NCBI GenBank assembly: GCA_013398955.1
Contig: VWPU01003213.1
Coordinates: forward strand, 62,001-126,000
Length of the DNA: 64,000 bases
Origin: Callaeas wilsoni
Lineage: Eukaryota; Chordata; Aves; Passeriformes; Callaeidae
Direction of reading: 5' to 3'
Under the pieces are notes generated by a model that saw nothing but the letters and a program-made list of their open reading frames with translations, was not told the DNA's origin and ran no database searches. Numbering within the stretch: position 1 is the stretch's first letter; the number at the start of each line of letters is the position of its first letter. A program made the translations under genes and the position numbers. Shown piece after piece: positions 49,401 through 60,500 of the stretch.

Positions 49401-50429
49401 TTGAACTTGAATCCGGAAGGATCCTTCTCCACACATGGATTTGGTCTGGCTATCAGAAAACAGTGTTTCACTAAGTCCTGCAGCAGCACTCCTGCACTGG
49501 TCCTGAGACTAGAGGTGTTTCCCATGAGTGATTTGTCATGGGACAAAATTGATGTGGAGTTATAGTAATTTGAAGAGGATTGAGGTGGATTGGGTAAAGA
49601 GAACAGAGAAAAAGAGAGAAGGGAATGTAATCTTCTCCTTCTTGGTCCTGAGTGACTTAGAAAATTAGCCCAGATGCACAGCTCCTAGATCAACACTTTC
49701 GGGGCGCCCGTGGTTGAAGTTGACAGTTACATGCTGGATGCCGCTTTTTACACGAATAAACAACATGTTTAAAAGGCTTCATGACCTCCCCCTCAGAAAA
49801 AAACCCCATCCCTGTGACAGGGTAGCAATCACATACATCTTCAAAAAAATGTGTGGGAACGACCCACACCTTTCCTTAAGCCTTCTCCTCTGCTTGTGAT
49901 AACAGGAGGAGGTGATCTGGCTCTGTGGTTTTTACCTCATCCAGCATTCAGAATGATTCACTGAGTGAACACGGAAGATTTAAAAGGTAGGATAAAGGTT
50001 TCTTTACTTGGTGGTATGCACTGCATGAAAATGTAAAAGTTTACTCATGTGGTTGAATTGGGGAAGATAACAACCTGGGAAGTTCCTATAGGCTCACATG
50101 ACTGATCTGGAGGGGTGGAAGACAAATTAAGGTTTTGAGGTTTTTTTGGAAATCCCCTCAAGAAAATGCCCATACTCTATTTAGAATTTTTTTGGTTTTT
50201 TAAGGCCCATGTCTCCATTTATTCTGCTTTTCCCCTTATCACACCAAGAGCCTGGGTTCTCCTGAGTGTATCTGTGCAAAGGAAGAAGTGGAATAAAGGG
50301 AATAGAGACGTAAGAGACTTGTGGAGTTTATAAGCTTTGACGTTGTTCACCACTTTTTATATGACTTGTGGGTTTTACTTAAGAACCTCCCAAATTTTAA
50401 ATTTACTCCTTGCTTACAAAAGTACTGGG
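46437..50429. other. Non-coding stretch, no gene seen
   Basis: About 4 kb. Sequence at about 46970-48650 is uniformly AT-rich with many homeodomain-like TAAT cores and no recognisable repeats. A/C-rich low-complexity runs lie at 47838-47868 and 49271-49308. The frame at 49151-49474 (+, 107 codons) crosses the second run and has no family resemblance. No gene is supported. Confidence 0.55.
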
Positions 50430-50725
50430 GGTACCCGGCAGCGGCATCAAGGCAGTGAGTTCCACGTGCTGCTCCAGGACTGGCTCGGAGAAGTGGGGCT
50501 GCACTGGAGCTGCCTGGAGGGAGGTCTGCAAGGCCTCCCTGTGCAGCAGGTTACAGCAGGTTACGCCTAAGTGCTACTGGGACCTGCCCCTTTTGCAGAG
50601 GGTGCACAACGAAGGGCAGGTCCCACCACAGCTAGTGGGGAAATGTGTCCTCCCCACCACAGGCATGAAATGAGGTCAGAGAGTGACAGTCCCAGCTGAG
50701 ACAGTCCTTGCTCTGCAGCGGCGGG
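50430..50725. other. GC-rich island of unknown origin
   Basis: About 300 bases stand out from the AT-rich surroundings by high GC and about eight CpGs (for example CCGGCAGCGGC near 50440, CACGTG near 50464 and GCAGCGGCGGG near 50716). A local duplication, CAGGTTACAGCAGGTTAC, lies near 50547. Two overlapping frames, 50337-50570 and 50410-50673, pass through it on the plus strand. Neither matches a family I know. It could be a fragment of an unrecognised GC-rich repeat, a small regulatory island, or a piece of retroposed sequence. Confidence 0.4.
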
Positions 50726-51018
50726 TTGCAAAACCAAGACTTTCAGTCTTCAGTGGAAAACTGGGAGCAGCTCCTTCTTGCATGAAATGTGTAATGTCTC
50801 TTTTTAGCCGTGTGCTCTCAAGCTTGAGGTGCTTGTTCCAAACACTCATCTCCCACTGACTTCATTCCTCTGCGTTACTCCCACACTCCCCTCGGTAGGT
50901 GTGCAGTGCTGTGCCATTTATATGTTGCATACAATGTGTCTGAGAGAAGTTTAGCTTTTCTAATTAGGCACCTTGCTATTTTAAAAACCTTTTTTTTCAT
51001 AGCTAGTTGAAGGTGTAA

Positions 51019-51045
51019 ATGCAAATTTGACACACATTTGTCAAA
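51019..51045. promoter_or_regulatory. Octamer plus inverted TGACA/TGTCA sites
   Basis: A perfect POU octamer ATGCAAAT (51019-51026) overlaps by one base a 7-base inverted repeat, TTTGACA (51026-51032) and TGTCAAA (51039-51045), with a six-base spacer. TGACA cores are typical of MEIS/TGIF-type homeodomain proteins. The arrangement resembles composite sites in developmental enhancers, but motif matches in AT-rich DNA are often accidental. Confidence 0.35.
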
Positions 51046-51048
51046 GGA

Positions 51049-51071
51049 AATAATAATAATAATAATAATAA
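51049..51071 (+). repeat. (TAA)n microsatellite, about 7 units
   Basis: A perfect run of AAT/TAA trinucleotides directly follows the octamer/inverted-repeat cluster. Length variation between individuals is likely. Confidence 0.92.
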
Positions 51072-53289
51072 AATCCTCGCAAAGCAATTAATAGCTTTTA
51101 TTAACTGATGTATCTATGTAACAGCAAAGTGTAGGTTTTAGACGAGCCTGAAAAATGACCCTTGGTAAAGAGCTTGCTAAAAGGAATACCTTGGAGCTGT
51201 CCATCAGTTGCACAGACACACACAAATCCTGAGCAGCGAGGCAATGTACTCTCTGTCTTCATGCATAATACATACAAAATAGGTGAAGTGGTATGTAAAG
51301 TGAATTTTAATTGGTTATAATTGTCATTTCATTTAGTAAAGTATTGTCTGGAGACCAGGATATCAATTAGCACTCTATGGACTCTGTTACTTATGAAAAT
51401 ATGCATATATAGAGAGGATGTGCTTTAGCAGCAGATATACTTTAATTAAGAAAGTGGTACAGTAAATTAAAGACCTTTAAAGTATTAATTAATTGGTGTA
51501 TAGATCAGTTCTGAGTTTCAACTTGGTAAAGTTAGATCACTGTATCTGATTTAAATGAGATAAGAAACAAATGTGGATTCTGTGTTGTTACTAGCTTTTT
51601 AAAGATGTTCATTGCAAGAACCATGTTAACTTAAATATGAAATAAATATACCACTTCCCGATACAGCACTTAAGTTTTATCATAAACTGGAGCTGCTTAA
51701 AGTTATCATTTTTTGTACTAAAATATCAACCAGAAGTGTTTTGCCAGGAGTCCTTATCCTGCTCTTTGTGTATATGTCCTTCATATCCCTTGGTATTAAT
51801 AAACACCCCAGCATTAATAAGCTAAAGAGAAGTGAGTGATGTATTCCACACTATTATTAAATTGTGGGTAACCAAGGCAGGTATGTTGGTTAGGTTTTTT
51901 ACCTTCTTCTTCTTCTTTTCCATGAGGGATGAAGAGGGTCCTGTCCCTTTTTAACCACTTGCTCTGAATGACTTTTATACCCAATATAAGTGAGAAAAGA
52001 GGATGAATGTCACCTCTCTTCTCTTTCTCCTCCTGTCGATGCATACTCCTTCTGTTGATTGACAGCTACTAATAACCTTCCTGCCCTAAGTGCCATGGAG
52101 ACACTTTATTAGGACAAACAGCCAAGGAAATCTAGGAATGAAGCCAAGCCTGCAGTGAGTTATTATCGGGCTTGTATTTATCTCAGCTTTGTAATTTTTT
52201 TCAGTGATATGCAAATCCTGAAATAGATCTTCTTCTGTTGAAGGACAGGTCCCTCTGTTAATTGATCCACTGAGATTCAGCCTAACCTCTTTTAGCTATC
52301 AGCCAGGGAAACAGGCTACATAAAAGAGTCTCAGTGCCGTATACAGTTCACATAAATTCACTGTGCATTCTACAAGGAAAACTTCCGCACAGAAAATGCA
52401 TTTTTAGTTCCTGAACATATTTTACATATCAGTGTTATCTGCATAACAGATCAAACTGATTTGTTTATTTGTTTATTAGATATGTATGAGGGTACACACA
52501 TAATCAAATGCGATTTTAGATGGAGCTTACTTTCTTTCTGGAATGATACACCACAAACATGTATTGTAAAAACACATTAAATGAAATTCAGACATAATGA
52601 AAATGCATTTGTTCAAAATCACCATTAAAAAAAAAACTACATTACAGAAACACTTTATTACTGAGCAATTTGACTGTTTGGGAATTAGCAACACAGGTGC
52701 ATCTCCCACATGCCTTAAGATTCTGCAAACATTTTTTGTTTCGTTGTGGAGATTTGCAGCAAACAGGTAACATGGATTCAAATAGGTTTTTAATAGTGTA
52801 TTAATGACAGCATCAGGATGGATTTACTTCTGATTTGTCTTTCTGTAGAGATAGGTCCATTTAGTAAGCAATCTATTTCACAGAGAGTAGAACTGGTAAC
52901 AAAGGAAAATATTCATGGAAACACTGATGATAATAATAATCATTACAATCATAGTAATATCAAAGAGTCCAGAATGAAAAGGGATCAGCACTAAAAGTGG
53001 CATTATTTTTAGATTTACCTAGGATCTCTCATCCATAAGAATCATGAAGATCTTCATCAACTCCTAATGTAGTGGCATCAGTACAGGTATGGCTATTGCT
53101 GAGGCAGGGAAGACAGCCCAAGAAGGGGCAAATTTGGAGCTGAGTTCAAACTCTGCTGAAGAGTGAACAGGCATCAATAACGCTCACAGAGAGTGGACCA
53201 GCGTTCATTCTGACACCTCATCTAAACCACGACAACATGAAGTACGTGGGAAATCTATTACCGAAACCTTCCTGGTTTCTCAACCTGAG
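51072..53289. other. Non-coding stretch, no gene seen
   Basis: About 2.2 kb without gene or named repeat. A second octamer, in ATATGCAAAT at 52207-52216, sits in a repeat-free block (about 52140-52400) of mixed composition. Minus-strand frames at 51814-52044 and 52527-52781 have no recognisable similarity. Confidence 0.55.
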
Positions 53290-53520
53290 AGACAGAACAA
53301 TGTGCAGTAATGAGGTGTGAGGCATGAAAGCCTGCGCTCTAATCCCAGTCCTGCCCGCCAAATTATGTCATGGCCTTGAGCAAGTCATTTCACCTCTACT
53401 ACTTTAAAATGAGGATGATAAGTCTTACAAGGCTCAGCCTATGATTCTGACTTAGTATGTGTTTGTAAAATGCTTTCAATATGTGAAATACTTACACAGG
53501 TACGAATAATTTTTGTGAGT
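53290..53520 (+). mobile_element. MIR-family SINE
   Basis: The order of landmarks matches a full-length MIR on the plus strand. A decayed tRNA-like head ends in CTCTAATCCCAGTCCTGCCC (about 53337-53356). The core GGCCTTGAGCAAGTCATTTCACCTCT starts near 53373. ACTTTAAAATGAGGATGATAAG starts near 53401. A tail with TTTGTAAAATGCTTTCAATATG is near 53462, then ACAGGTACGAATAATT. MIRs are ancient tRNA-derived SINEs mobilised by L2-type LINEs and long extinct. Divergence is high, as expected. Limits are approximate, and the assignment is from recognition of the core and tail order. Confidence 0.65.
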
Positions 53521-55120
53521 GCAACAACAGTACCTGGAGTGAGGAGCTCCTGAAGAGGCAGTATCATTAGTGTTGGCAAGGATGCAAGAGAATCTGAACT
53601 TCAGCTTAGATTAGAACACAGACCTCTCCTAACACTGAACATTATAATTTCCATAGAAAAATTTAATGCCTTGTTCTTATGTCTCCAGTAAAGTAATGGG
53701 AGAGCCTAGAGAGGAATACTTTTACATGTTTGGGAGCTGAGATCTAGAACTAGTGTGAAACTACAGCACTTTTGGACATGTTTGATTCCTGCTAATTTTA
53801 GTCACATTATAACCCATGCTTATAGCTGATGTATTTAGGGCTGACAGTAGTGGAGAACACCAAAAATCAAAATTGAGCTTCTAAATTACTGGATTGTTTT
53901 GCGGGTTTCAGATGCAATGTATCTTTCAACTTTAATGTGTTATTGAAAGTCTAGATTTTCTGAACGAGGTGATTTAGAGACTGATTTTACAATCTGAGCT
54001 AACTTGAGCTCAAGTCCTTTATTCTTTCTATCTGTCCTCAAAGATTTTTTCCATCAATTATTGTATAGAAGTCAATTCACCAGGCAAATCTTTGGTTTGC
54101 AAAGCTCAGTTGCATGTAGCTTATATATCTGGTGGTGCCTTAGCAGTTCTAGATAAAGTGTCGGTGTTATATTAAAAAAAACACTACAGCTTGAGAGATG
54201 TTAAAAAATAATGGAATGTGCAGAAGACTACCAAACTGACATTGCAGGAGTTTACTTCTTTATATTTTTCTGGTTGAGGTCATTCCTGAGTAAGGAAGAT
54301 GTGAAATAAAATTATCACTCAGCCCTCTTCAGATATCTTCCTCTTTTTCTTCTCTGCAATTTCACTCTTCCATTTCCTCTCTGGTCATTTGCACACTGGT
54401 GTGTTAATAGTTTGAAGGAAATGTCTAGCAAATGGCATCACTTCAGGGGCTAGGGCTCTGCAGAGGAGTAAATATATCAATAGAAGATTTTATAAGATTT
54501 TAAAAAAAGGATAGAGTGGGGTATTTCAGAAAAAATGTTCATGTGACATTAATGACTTCATATAAGGATTTAAGAGATTTTCTCTTCAAGAAAAAAACAG
54601 GGGTCTTGAAAGTAGATTTTCAATCTACTGGTTTTGACAGAAAAATTAACTCTAGAGAAGAGAGAGCACAGCATTTCTGTGAAGAAGTGTGTTTTGAAAA
54701 CAAACTTTTCTTTCTGTGATTTCTATTTTGTTTCAGTGAAATTTATCCAGCTGAAATTAGCTATGTTTTTGTGCCTAAACCCAGAAATTTCACAGAATTT
54801 TTTGGAAGCAATTCTTTTTCAAGCAAGAGATGACAGTAAAAGGCAAGCATCTCACATTCCAAAGAATTTATAATTTAACTGGAGGTTTTTGTACAGATAC
54901 ATGAGGACAAGGGAATAAGATTTCAGCTAAAAAAGGGTATATAAGTAGAAAGTCGGCAGCTTACTGTACAGAGGCATTATTGTGTATGTACTACAACAGC
55001 ACTAAAAGGGTAATGTAAGAACATATACTTTGTTATGTTAGATGCTATGAAAACGAATTAATTAGTGGAGTTTACTAACCTGCTTCTCTGGGCAAGGTGA
55101 TTTTTGTATGGAATCCTTGT
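53521..55120. other. Non-coding stretch, no gene seen
   Basis: About 1.6 kb of AT-rich sequence. Overlapping plus-strand frames at 54516-54719 and 54634-54873 have no recognisable family. No repeat can be named. Confidence 0.55.
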
Positions 55121-55133
55121 GAGAGAGAGAGAG
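55121..55133 (+). repeat. (GA)n short microsatellite
   Basis: Six and a half perfect GA units. It is the first of three simple repeats clustered within about 215 bases. Confidence 0.9.
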
Positions 55134-55228
55134 TAGGGCTTATTCCTGTAGTTCTCTTTTTAGTATTTAATTTGCTGTAAACTAACTCACATAACCTGTG
55201 ATAGTTTTAAAGGACATACAGTAATTTT

Positions 55229-55246
55229 CTCCCTCCCTCCCTCCCT
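55229..55246 (+). repeat. (CCCT)4 microsatellite
   Basis: Four CCCT units preceded by CT. The complementary strand has four runs of three G separated by single A, a pattern that could form a compact G-quadruplex. Confidence 0.88.
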
Positions 55247-55273
55247 GTTTTGTATATAAAATGACCTTCTCTA

Positions 55274-55335
55274 TATACACACATACACATATATATGCAT
55301 TTATATGTATATAAACACACATATTTGTGCATACT
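55274..55335 (+). repeat. Imperfect (TA)n/(CA)n simple repeat
   Basis: Alternating blocks ATATACACACATACACATATATATGC-type continue through ATATGTATATAAACACACATAT. The tract is similar in build to the one at 17851-17935 but is a separate tract. Confidence 0.85.
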
Positions 55336-57436
55336 ATATTTACCAGCTTATTGCCAATATCAAATGGGAAACATATTCAGTCTTTAATAATACAGTGGAG
55401 TTTTCTCGAAAACAATTGGCAAGGCTCTCCTTACTTCTCTAGGATCACAATTAAGCCAGTGGTAAGTGCTTTGGGAACAGCTTCTTAAGCAGTGAATAAA
55501 TGAAAGAATATTATGACAAAACAGTGCTGTCTTTAGAAACCTACTAATAAATAAGACATGCTAATTTTGATTAATCAGGTCAGTTAGAAGCTATAAGTAT
55601 AACAACTTTTAGGAGAGATTAACATCTGAAAAATCCCTTTTTCTGGAAATGATAGGCCTCACTAATTTTACATTTATTTTAGTTGACATGTAGAGAGCTG
55701 GGCAGGGATGCATCATAACACCATCTGAACAGGCCTGTGAGGGTAGTTTTATTGGTACTGGTTTCAAACCTAAGGCAGTGCTAAAAGGTAGCACAATTTA
55801 ATCCAACCAAAGCAAAACATGTTGTTTTTTTTTTTTTTATTGATACTGCCTTTTATTTTTTATCTACTCACAATAATCCGAGAACAAAGAAACTGACAGG
55901 AAAAAAAAAAAAGGGCTCTTTTAAAACCCAGGACATCAGAATCAGGCTAGTCAGCTTTCCTTAGTGGACAAAGTGAAAGAGAAATGTTCTATTCCTTAAA
56001 GTGTGAGGAAGTAAAGGTTTCTCAAAGTCAGGGTAATACAGCAGGTGACAGAGAGCACATAGCCTACAGGCACGTCTACAGGCCATTCACGTTTTCCTCA
56101 CACAAGCTGTTAAAAGGATGTTTTATCCTGAGGCAAAGTTACACTGAAAGAGTTAAAAACCACTTTAGAACATCATATGTCATGTCACAGCGCTTCAGAA
56201 AAACTGCTGAAGTGTGGCAATGCATATCATGCTTTTTCTTCATTTCGTTTATTTTACCTAAGAAATTGTGCTTAAGCTTGATCCAAAGCTTGATCAATCC
56301 TCAGCACTTCTCCTTGTTGTATATTTTTTAGTATTATTTTATTTTAGCACTTGTATCAACAAACTGTAGACTAAGCCAAAGAAATTTAGTATCTCAAACT
56401 GAAAAACATTGAAAATATTAAAATTCTCTCCCAAATTAAGAATAACTTTGGCCAGTTATCTAGCAGCTGAAAATTGGCATAGGTCCATGAAACCAATAGT
56501 ACTACACTGATTTACTTCCTTAGAAGTGCTGTCAAAAGATATTTGGGGGATAAAGAAAGAAAAAACTAAACCTAAAAAATAAGCACATAAGGCAAAATGA
56601 AAATGACCAGCATTTTCACGAAATTTGGAATTTATGAAAAGACAGATTCTCTTGATTTGAAACAGCAGGAGAATTACAAATGTTATCGTTCGAACTGCTA
56701 TAACTGGTGACAGTACTAAAAGAAAAGTGAACAAAAAATCTTGTTTGTATCAGGATAGTATGACCCAAGATCTTTCTCTGCCCTTTGAGAGCATCTCTGT
56801 ACGAGCAGCTAGTCAGGAGTCTAACTAAAAGACCTGTGAGAAAACAGGCTACTGTTATAGACCATCTCTCACAAACAGGCAGGAACAAGTTTTGGATCTA
56901 AAATACAATAGAATCTGTCAGAGAGGAAACTAAAAAAAACATTTAGTCTCTGTTTGCACATACATTTTACAATCTCATGCAAGATGGCAAAGAAAAAAGC
57001 AGTGTTCTAACTGTCTGAGTCTGGAAGCAGGCTAAGGGGGAGTTGCTTTTGCAAGAAAAAGGCAGCACTGAGTGCTGTCACTATTCACCATCTGAGAACA
57101 GAGGAAATCAGGTTGCTAGTCCAGGAGGACAGGCTGTGTAGGAAAGGCAACCTCAAGCAACTGTTGCTGTTTAGACCTGACCCCTGAACAAATTAGGACT
57201 CTTTCCAGGCTGACTGAGTGATTCCTGACCCTAAAGATTTTTATTGATGTAGTCCAGAGCTTGTAGATATGTACAGTTTGCACTATCACACCTACTTAGC
57301 CAAATCACAGTGGTCAAGCCGAAATCTTCTGGGCAAAGAGCCTATTGTTTTTTACCTTACGGCTTTTGCCACACAGAGCTTTCAGCCTGGAGAGGAGAAA
57401 GGAGGAGCACCCACCCATATCTACGTGGCCTTTGGA
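55336..57436. other. Non-coding stretch, no gene seen
   Basis: About 2.1 kb including a 16-17 base T run near 55822-55838 and an A run near 55901-55911. The frames at 55984-56331 (+, 115 codons) and 56456-56734 and 56616-56888 (-) have no recognisable similarity. No gene is supported. Confidence 0.55.
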
Positions 57437-57505
57437 GTCATAGGATCATTCAGGGTAGAAAAGGCCTGTAAGACCACTGAGCAGAACTGTAAGCCTAACA
57501 ATGTA
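57437..57505 (-). mobile_element. CR1-type LINE 3' terminus, very short
   Basis: On the plus strand, GTCATAGGATCATTCAGGGT followed by AGAAAAGGCCTGTAAGACC and CTGTAAGCCTAACAATG is the reverse complement of a CR1 3' end. Only about 70 bases survive. It sits inside the plus-strand frame 57269-57535, which is therefore not a conserved gene. Confidence 0.68.
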
Positions 57506-60500
57506 TGGGAGTTTCCTTCACCAGAGGTAAGTTAATATTTCCGCTTTAGCCCCTGTGGACAGGTCCCCTCCTTGCCTATATACAGACAGAAAATGAGCAG
57601 AAGTATCTTTGAAAATATTTGAAGGCGCTCTAACTTAGATAAATATTGGTATCTTTGCTGACACCACCAACACAGTTAATGTCAACTCTAAAAGCCCTAT
57701 TTAATGTGAACATCTGGCCCATTATGCAGATGTTAACTGGAGTGAAACCATCATGCATGTTCTGTATAAACAGCCTACTGTGTCACGTAGTAACAGCATT
57801 TGACTCTTAATAGTGTGTCTGCTTTCAACCTGACCCGTATCTCAGAACTTTTTCTCAAATATTAACAATCCCTTTGGCTTTTACAGTTTCCAAGTGTGTG
57901 TCTTTTTTATGGTATGTAGCTTGTTTAGTTTAAGTTTTTTCACTCTACACAGCAATCTTAAATTGCTTTCTCATCTGCTGCTGAACCCATCTTGTTCATC
58001 TCAGTAGCCAGAAACAACATACACTGAAATACAAGTGTGTTTCTACAGAAAAGTAAGAATCCCTCTGGCTAATCTGACATGTTCCATGTTGGATCATCCT
58101 AGCTTCATATACTGAAACTGTCAGAAATTACAGTTATGGCCAAAATATATACAGCTTCTCCTATACTGGACCCCCTATCAAGCCATGATTACTGTCATGA
58201 CTTGGATGAGTAATAGAAAAGAGGAAGGGTTGTTGGGTTTTGTTACAAATAACATACCTGTCAGCGAAGTGAAAGCCATGCCACATTCAAAAATGTAGTG
58301 TATGACATGCTTTTCATTTCACCAGGAGGGATAGAGGAACAAATAAACTACATGTTTCAAATGTCTCATCTTCCACTCACAATTTGTCTAAGCAATTTCA
58401 TTGCTACTGTTTTCCACAAGGTGCTCCAATCAACAAAGAAATTGTATTTTAGTCTATTTACAAAATGCAATGTGTTGTCTGATGTGCAGTTCTCACCTTT
58501 GAAAAATACAAGTGAGTAAAAGCTGATATAAACAAATGCACCTCTTCTTGTTAATGGAGTCTACAATGAAGTCCAACCCTAAAACTGAGCACTGCAAATC
58601 TGCATGAAGAACCTGGAGTTTTTGGAAGATTGAAGCATGGTTGGACATTGCAGACACTGCAGGGAACAGAAAAAAAATGTCTGAGTCCTCTGGTAAGAAA
58701 GCTGTGCTGTCTCAAGGGCTGCTACATATACGGACAGTTTCTTCACAACTCACCATCTCCCCTTATTTTCCATGTCAATTTTTATCTCCATCTTCCTTAG
58801 CACAGTTTAAATTGTTTTCTTTTAACTGCTACTATAATTATATGGAAAGCAATTTGATCATCTTCAGCACCTTAGGTGTTACTAACTTTCCCAAAATATT
58901 CTGTACAATTGTGTTCATAATTGAATAATCTAGGTTTCACTTGAGATGACCAGAAACAGATGGTTTGTTTTTAAACCCTCCCCAAAATACAAATGCTACT
59001 GTGGATAGAGAGCTATGATTCAGAAACTGCAGAAAGCCAGTTCTGATCCCTGGTTTGTGTGCTCTCTTTGGTAACTGTCTTGCTGTTTGCTGCAGCATAT
59101 TAATTCTGAAAGTCATATAGTGCTTTCAAGTCAAAGGAAGTTAGAAAATGATCTGGAAATGTAGCAGCTCAATAATACCTCCATAATAAATGTTTCACAC
59201 TGGATTCCATTATAAGTGTCATATTCAGTCTTACGGCTTTGCACAGGAACAAATTTCATGATTACCACCAGGGTATGAGGAGAAAATTTTCTGGCAAATA
59301 TGCAGGCCATTTATCACAGCATACTCAAGGTATGGAGGACTTAAAAACTGTGCCACAACACTGGGTTGCTAATTATTAGAAAAGGTTTAAAAGCGAGCAA
59401 AGAAAAAAACTGATTTTCAAAAAATATTTTTTTAGAAGTATTGTCCTTATAGATAGCTTTTCTTAGATAATTACTTTGATCATCCATCAACCCAGGCGTG
59501 CTTTTTTTTATGGCGGAATTTATTTAACTGAACACTATAGAAGTTCAACTTGGGGTTTCTTTAAGCACATTACAAAGAATTAGAAATCCAAGATATGCAG
59601 TTCTTCTAATCCCAAGGCAGACATCTGCAACAGGTCGCATGACTCACCACACCCATCTGTAGTCTGGGTAGCCAGATCAATTCAACAGGGATTTCTGCCC
59701 CAAATGAATAACAGGTGAGAATGTTTGGTGTACACGGCCATGAAAAACTGCCATGTCCATGGGGCTTTCCTCACCACAGTGCAAATCAGCCTACAATATA
59801 GGTAATAACCTCCACATTTTTCTCCCTTTATCACCCTACAATTTCTATGCACTTGCACTTCAGCAATCTAATCATCATTTATGGTCAAACACCCTCAGTG
59901 CAATAGGTACCAGGAGAACCTTGTACATGGCAGGAAACTCCCAACAGGCAGCTAAAAAGAGGAAGGAACACATATGACATACAAGGAATCTGTTACCTTG
60001 GAAGTAATCGGTGCTAGACAGTTTGGAGTTACCAGATCTGTGTCTTTATTGCCTTTCTGAGGCCCACAGGCTGGGACATAACTAGTAGTGTTGGCAACAC
60101 TCTGGAAAACTGCTGGCCGACTAGTGATGATTTCAATGTCTTAAGCATCAATTTCTGTTTAATGAGTGTCCAGTTACTGTAGTTACACCTGGTAACTATG
60201 TAACAATGCCTGTATTCGGCCAGAGTGAATTAAAACTCCCTGCTTTAGACAAATACATCTTAGGCATTTCAGGTAGGATTCGTATGCCCATCTGTAGCCA
60301 TCTGGAGTGTACACAGACTCGATGTGTAGCAACTCCATCCTCCTTCATCTATAAGTGGAGAGAGAGAGATAAAGAGACTTTTAGTGCTTGATTTGTTACC
60401 CTAGAAAACCACCTTGATATGGGATAAATTGCCTTCATGTCATTGACAGTAAAACGGGCTTGGATACTCGTTTCAGCTGATGCCTGCAGCTGGCCACAAA

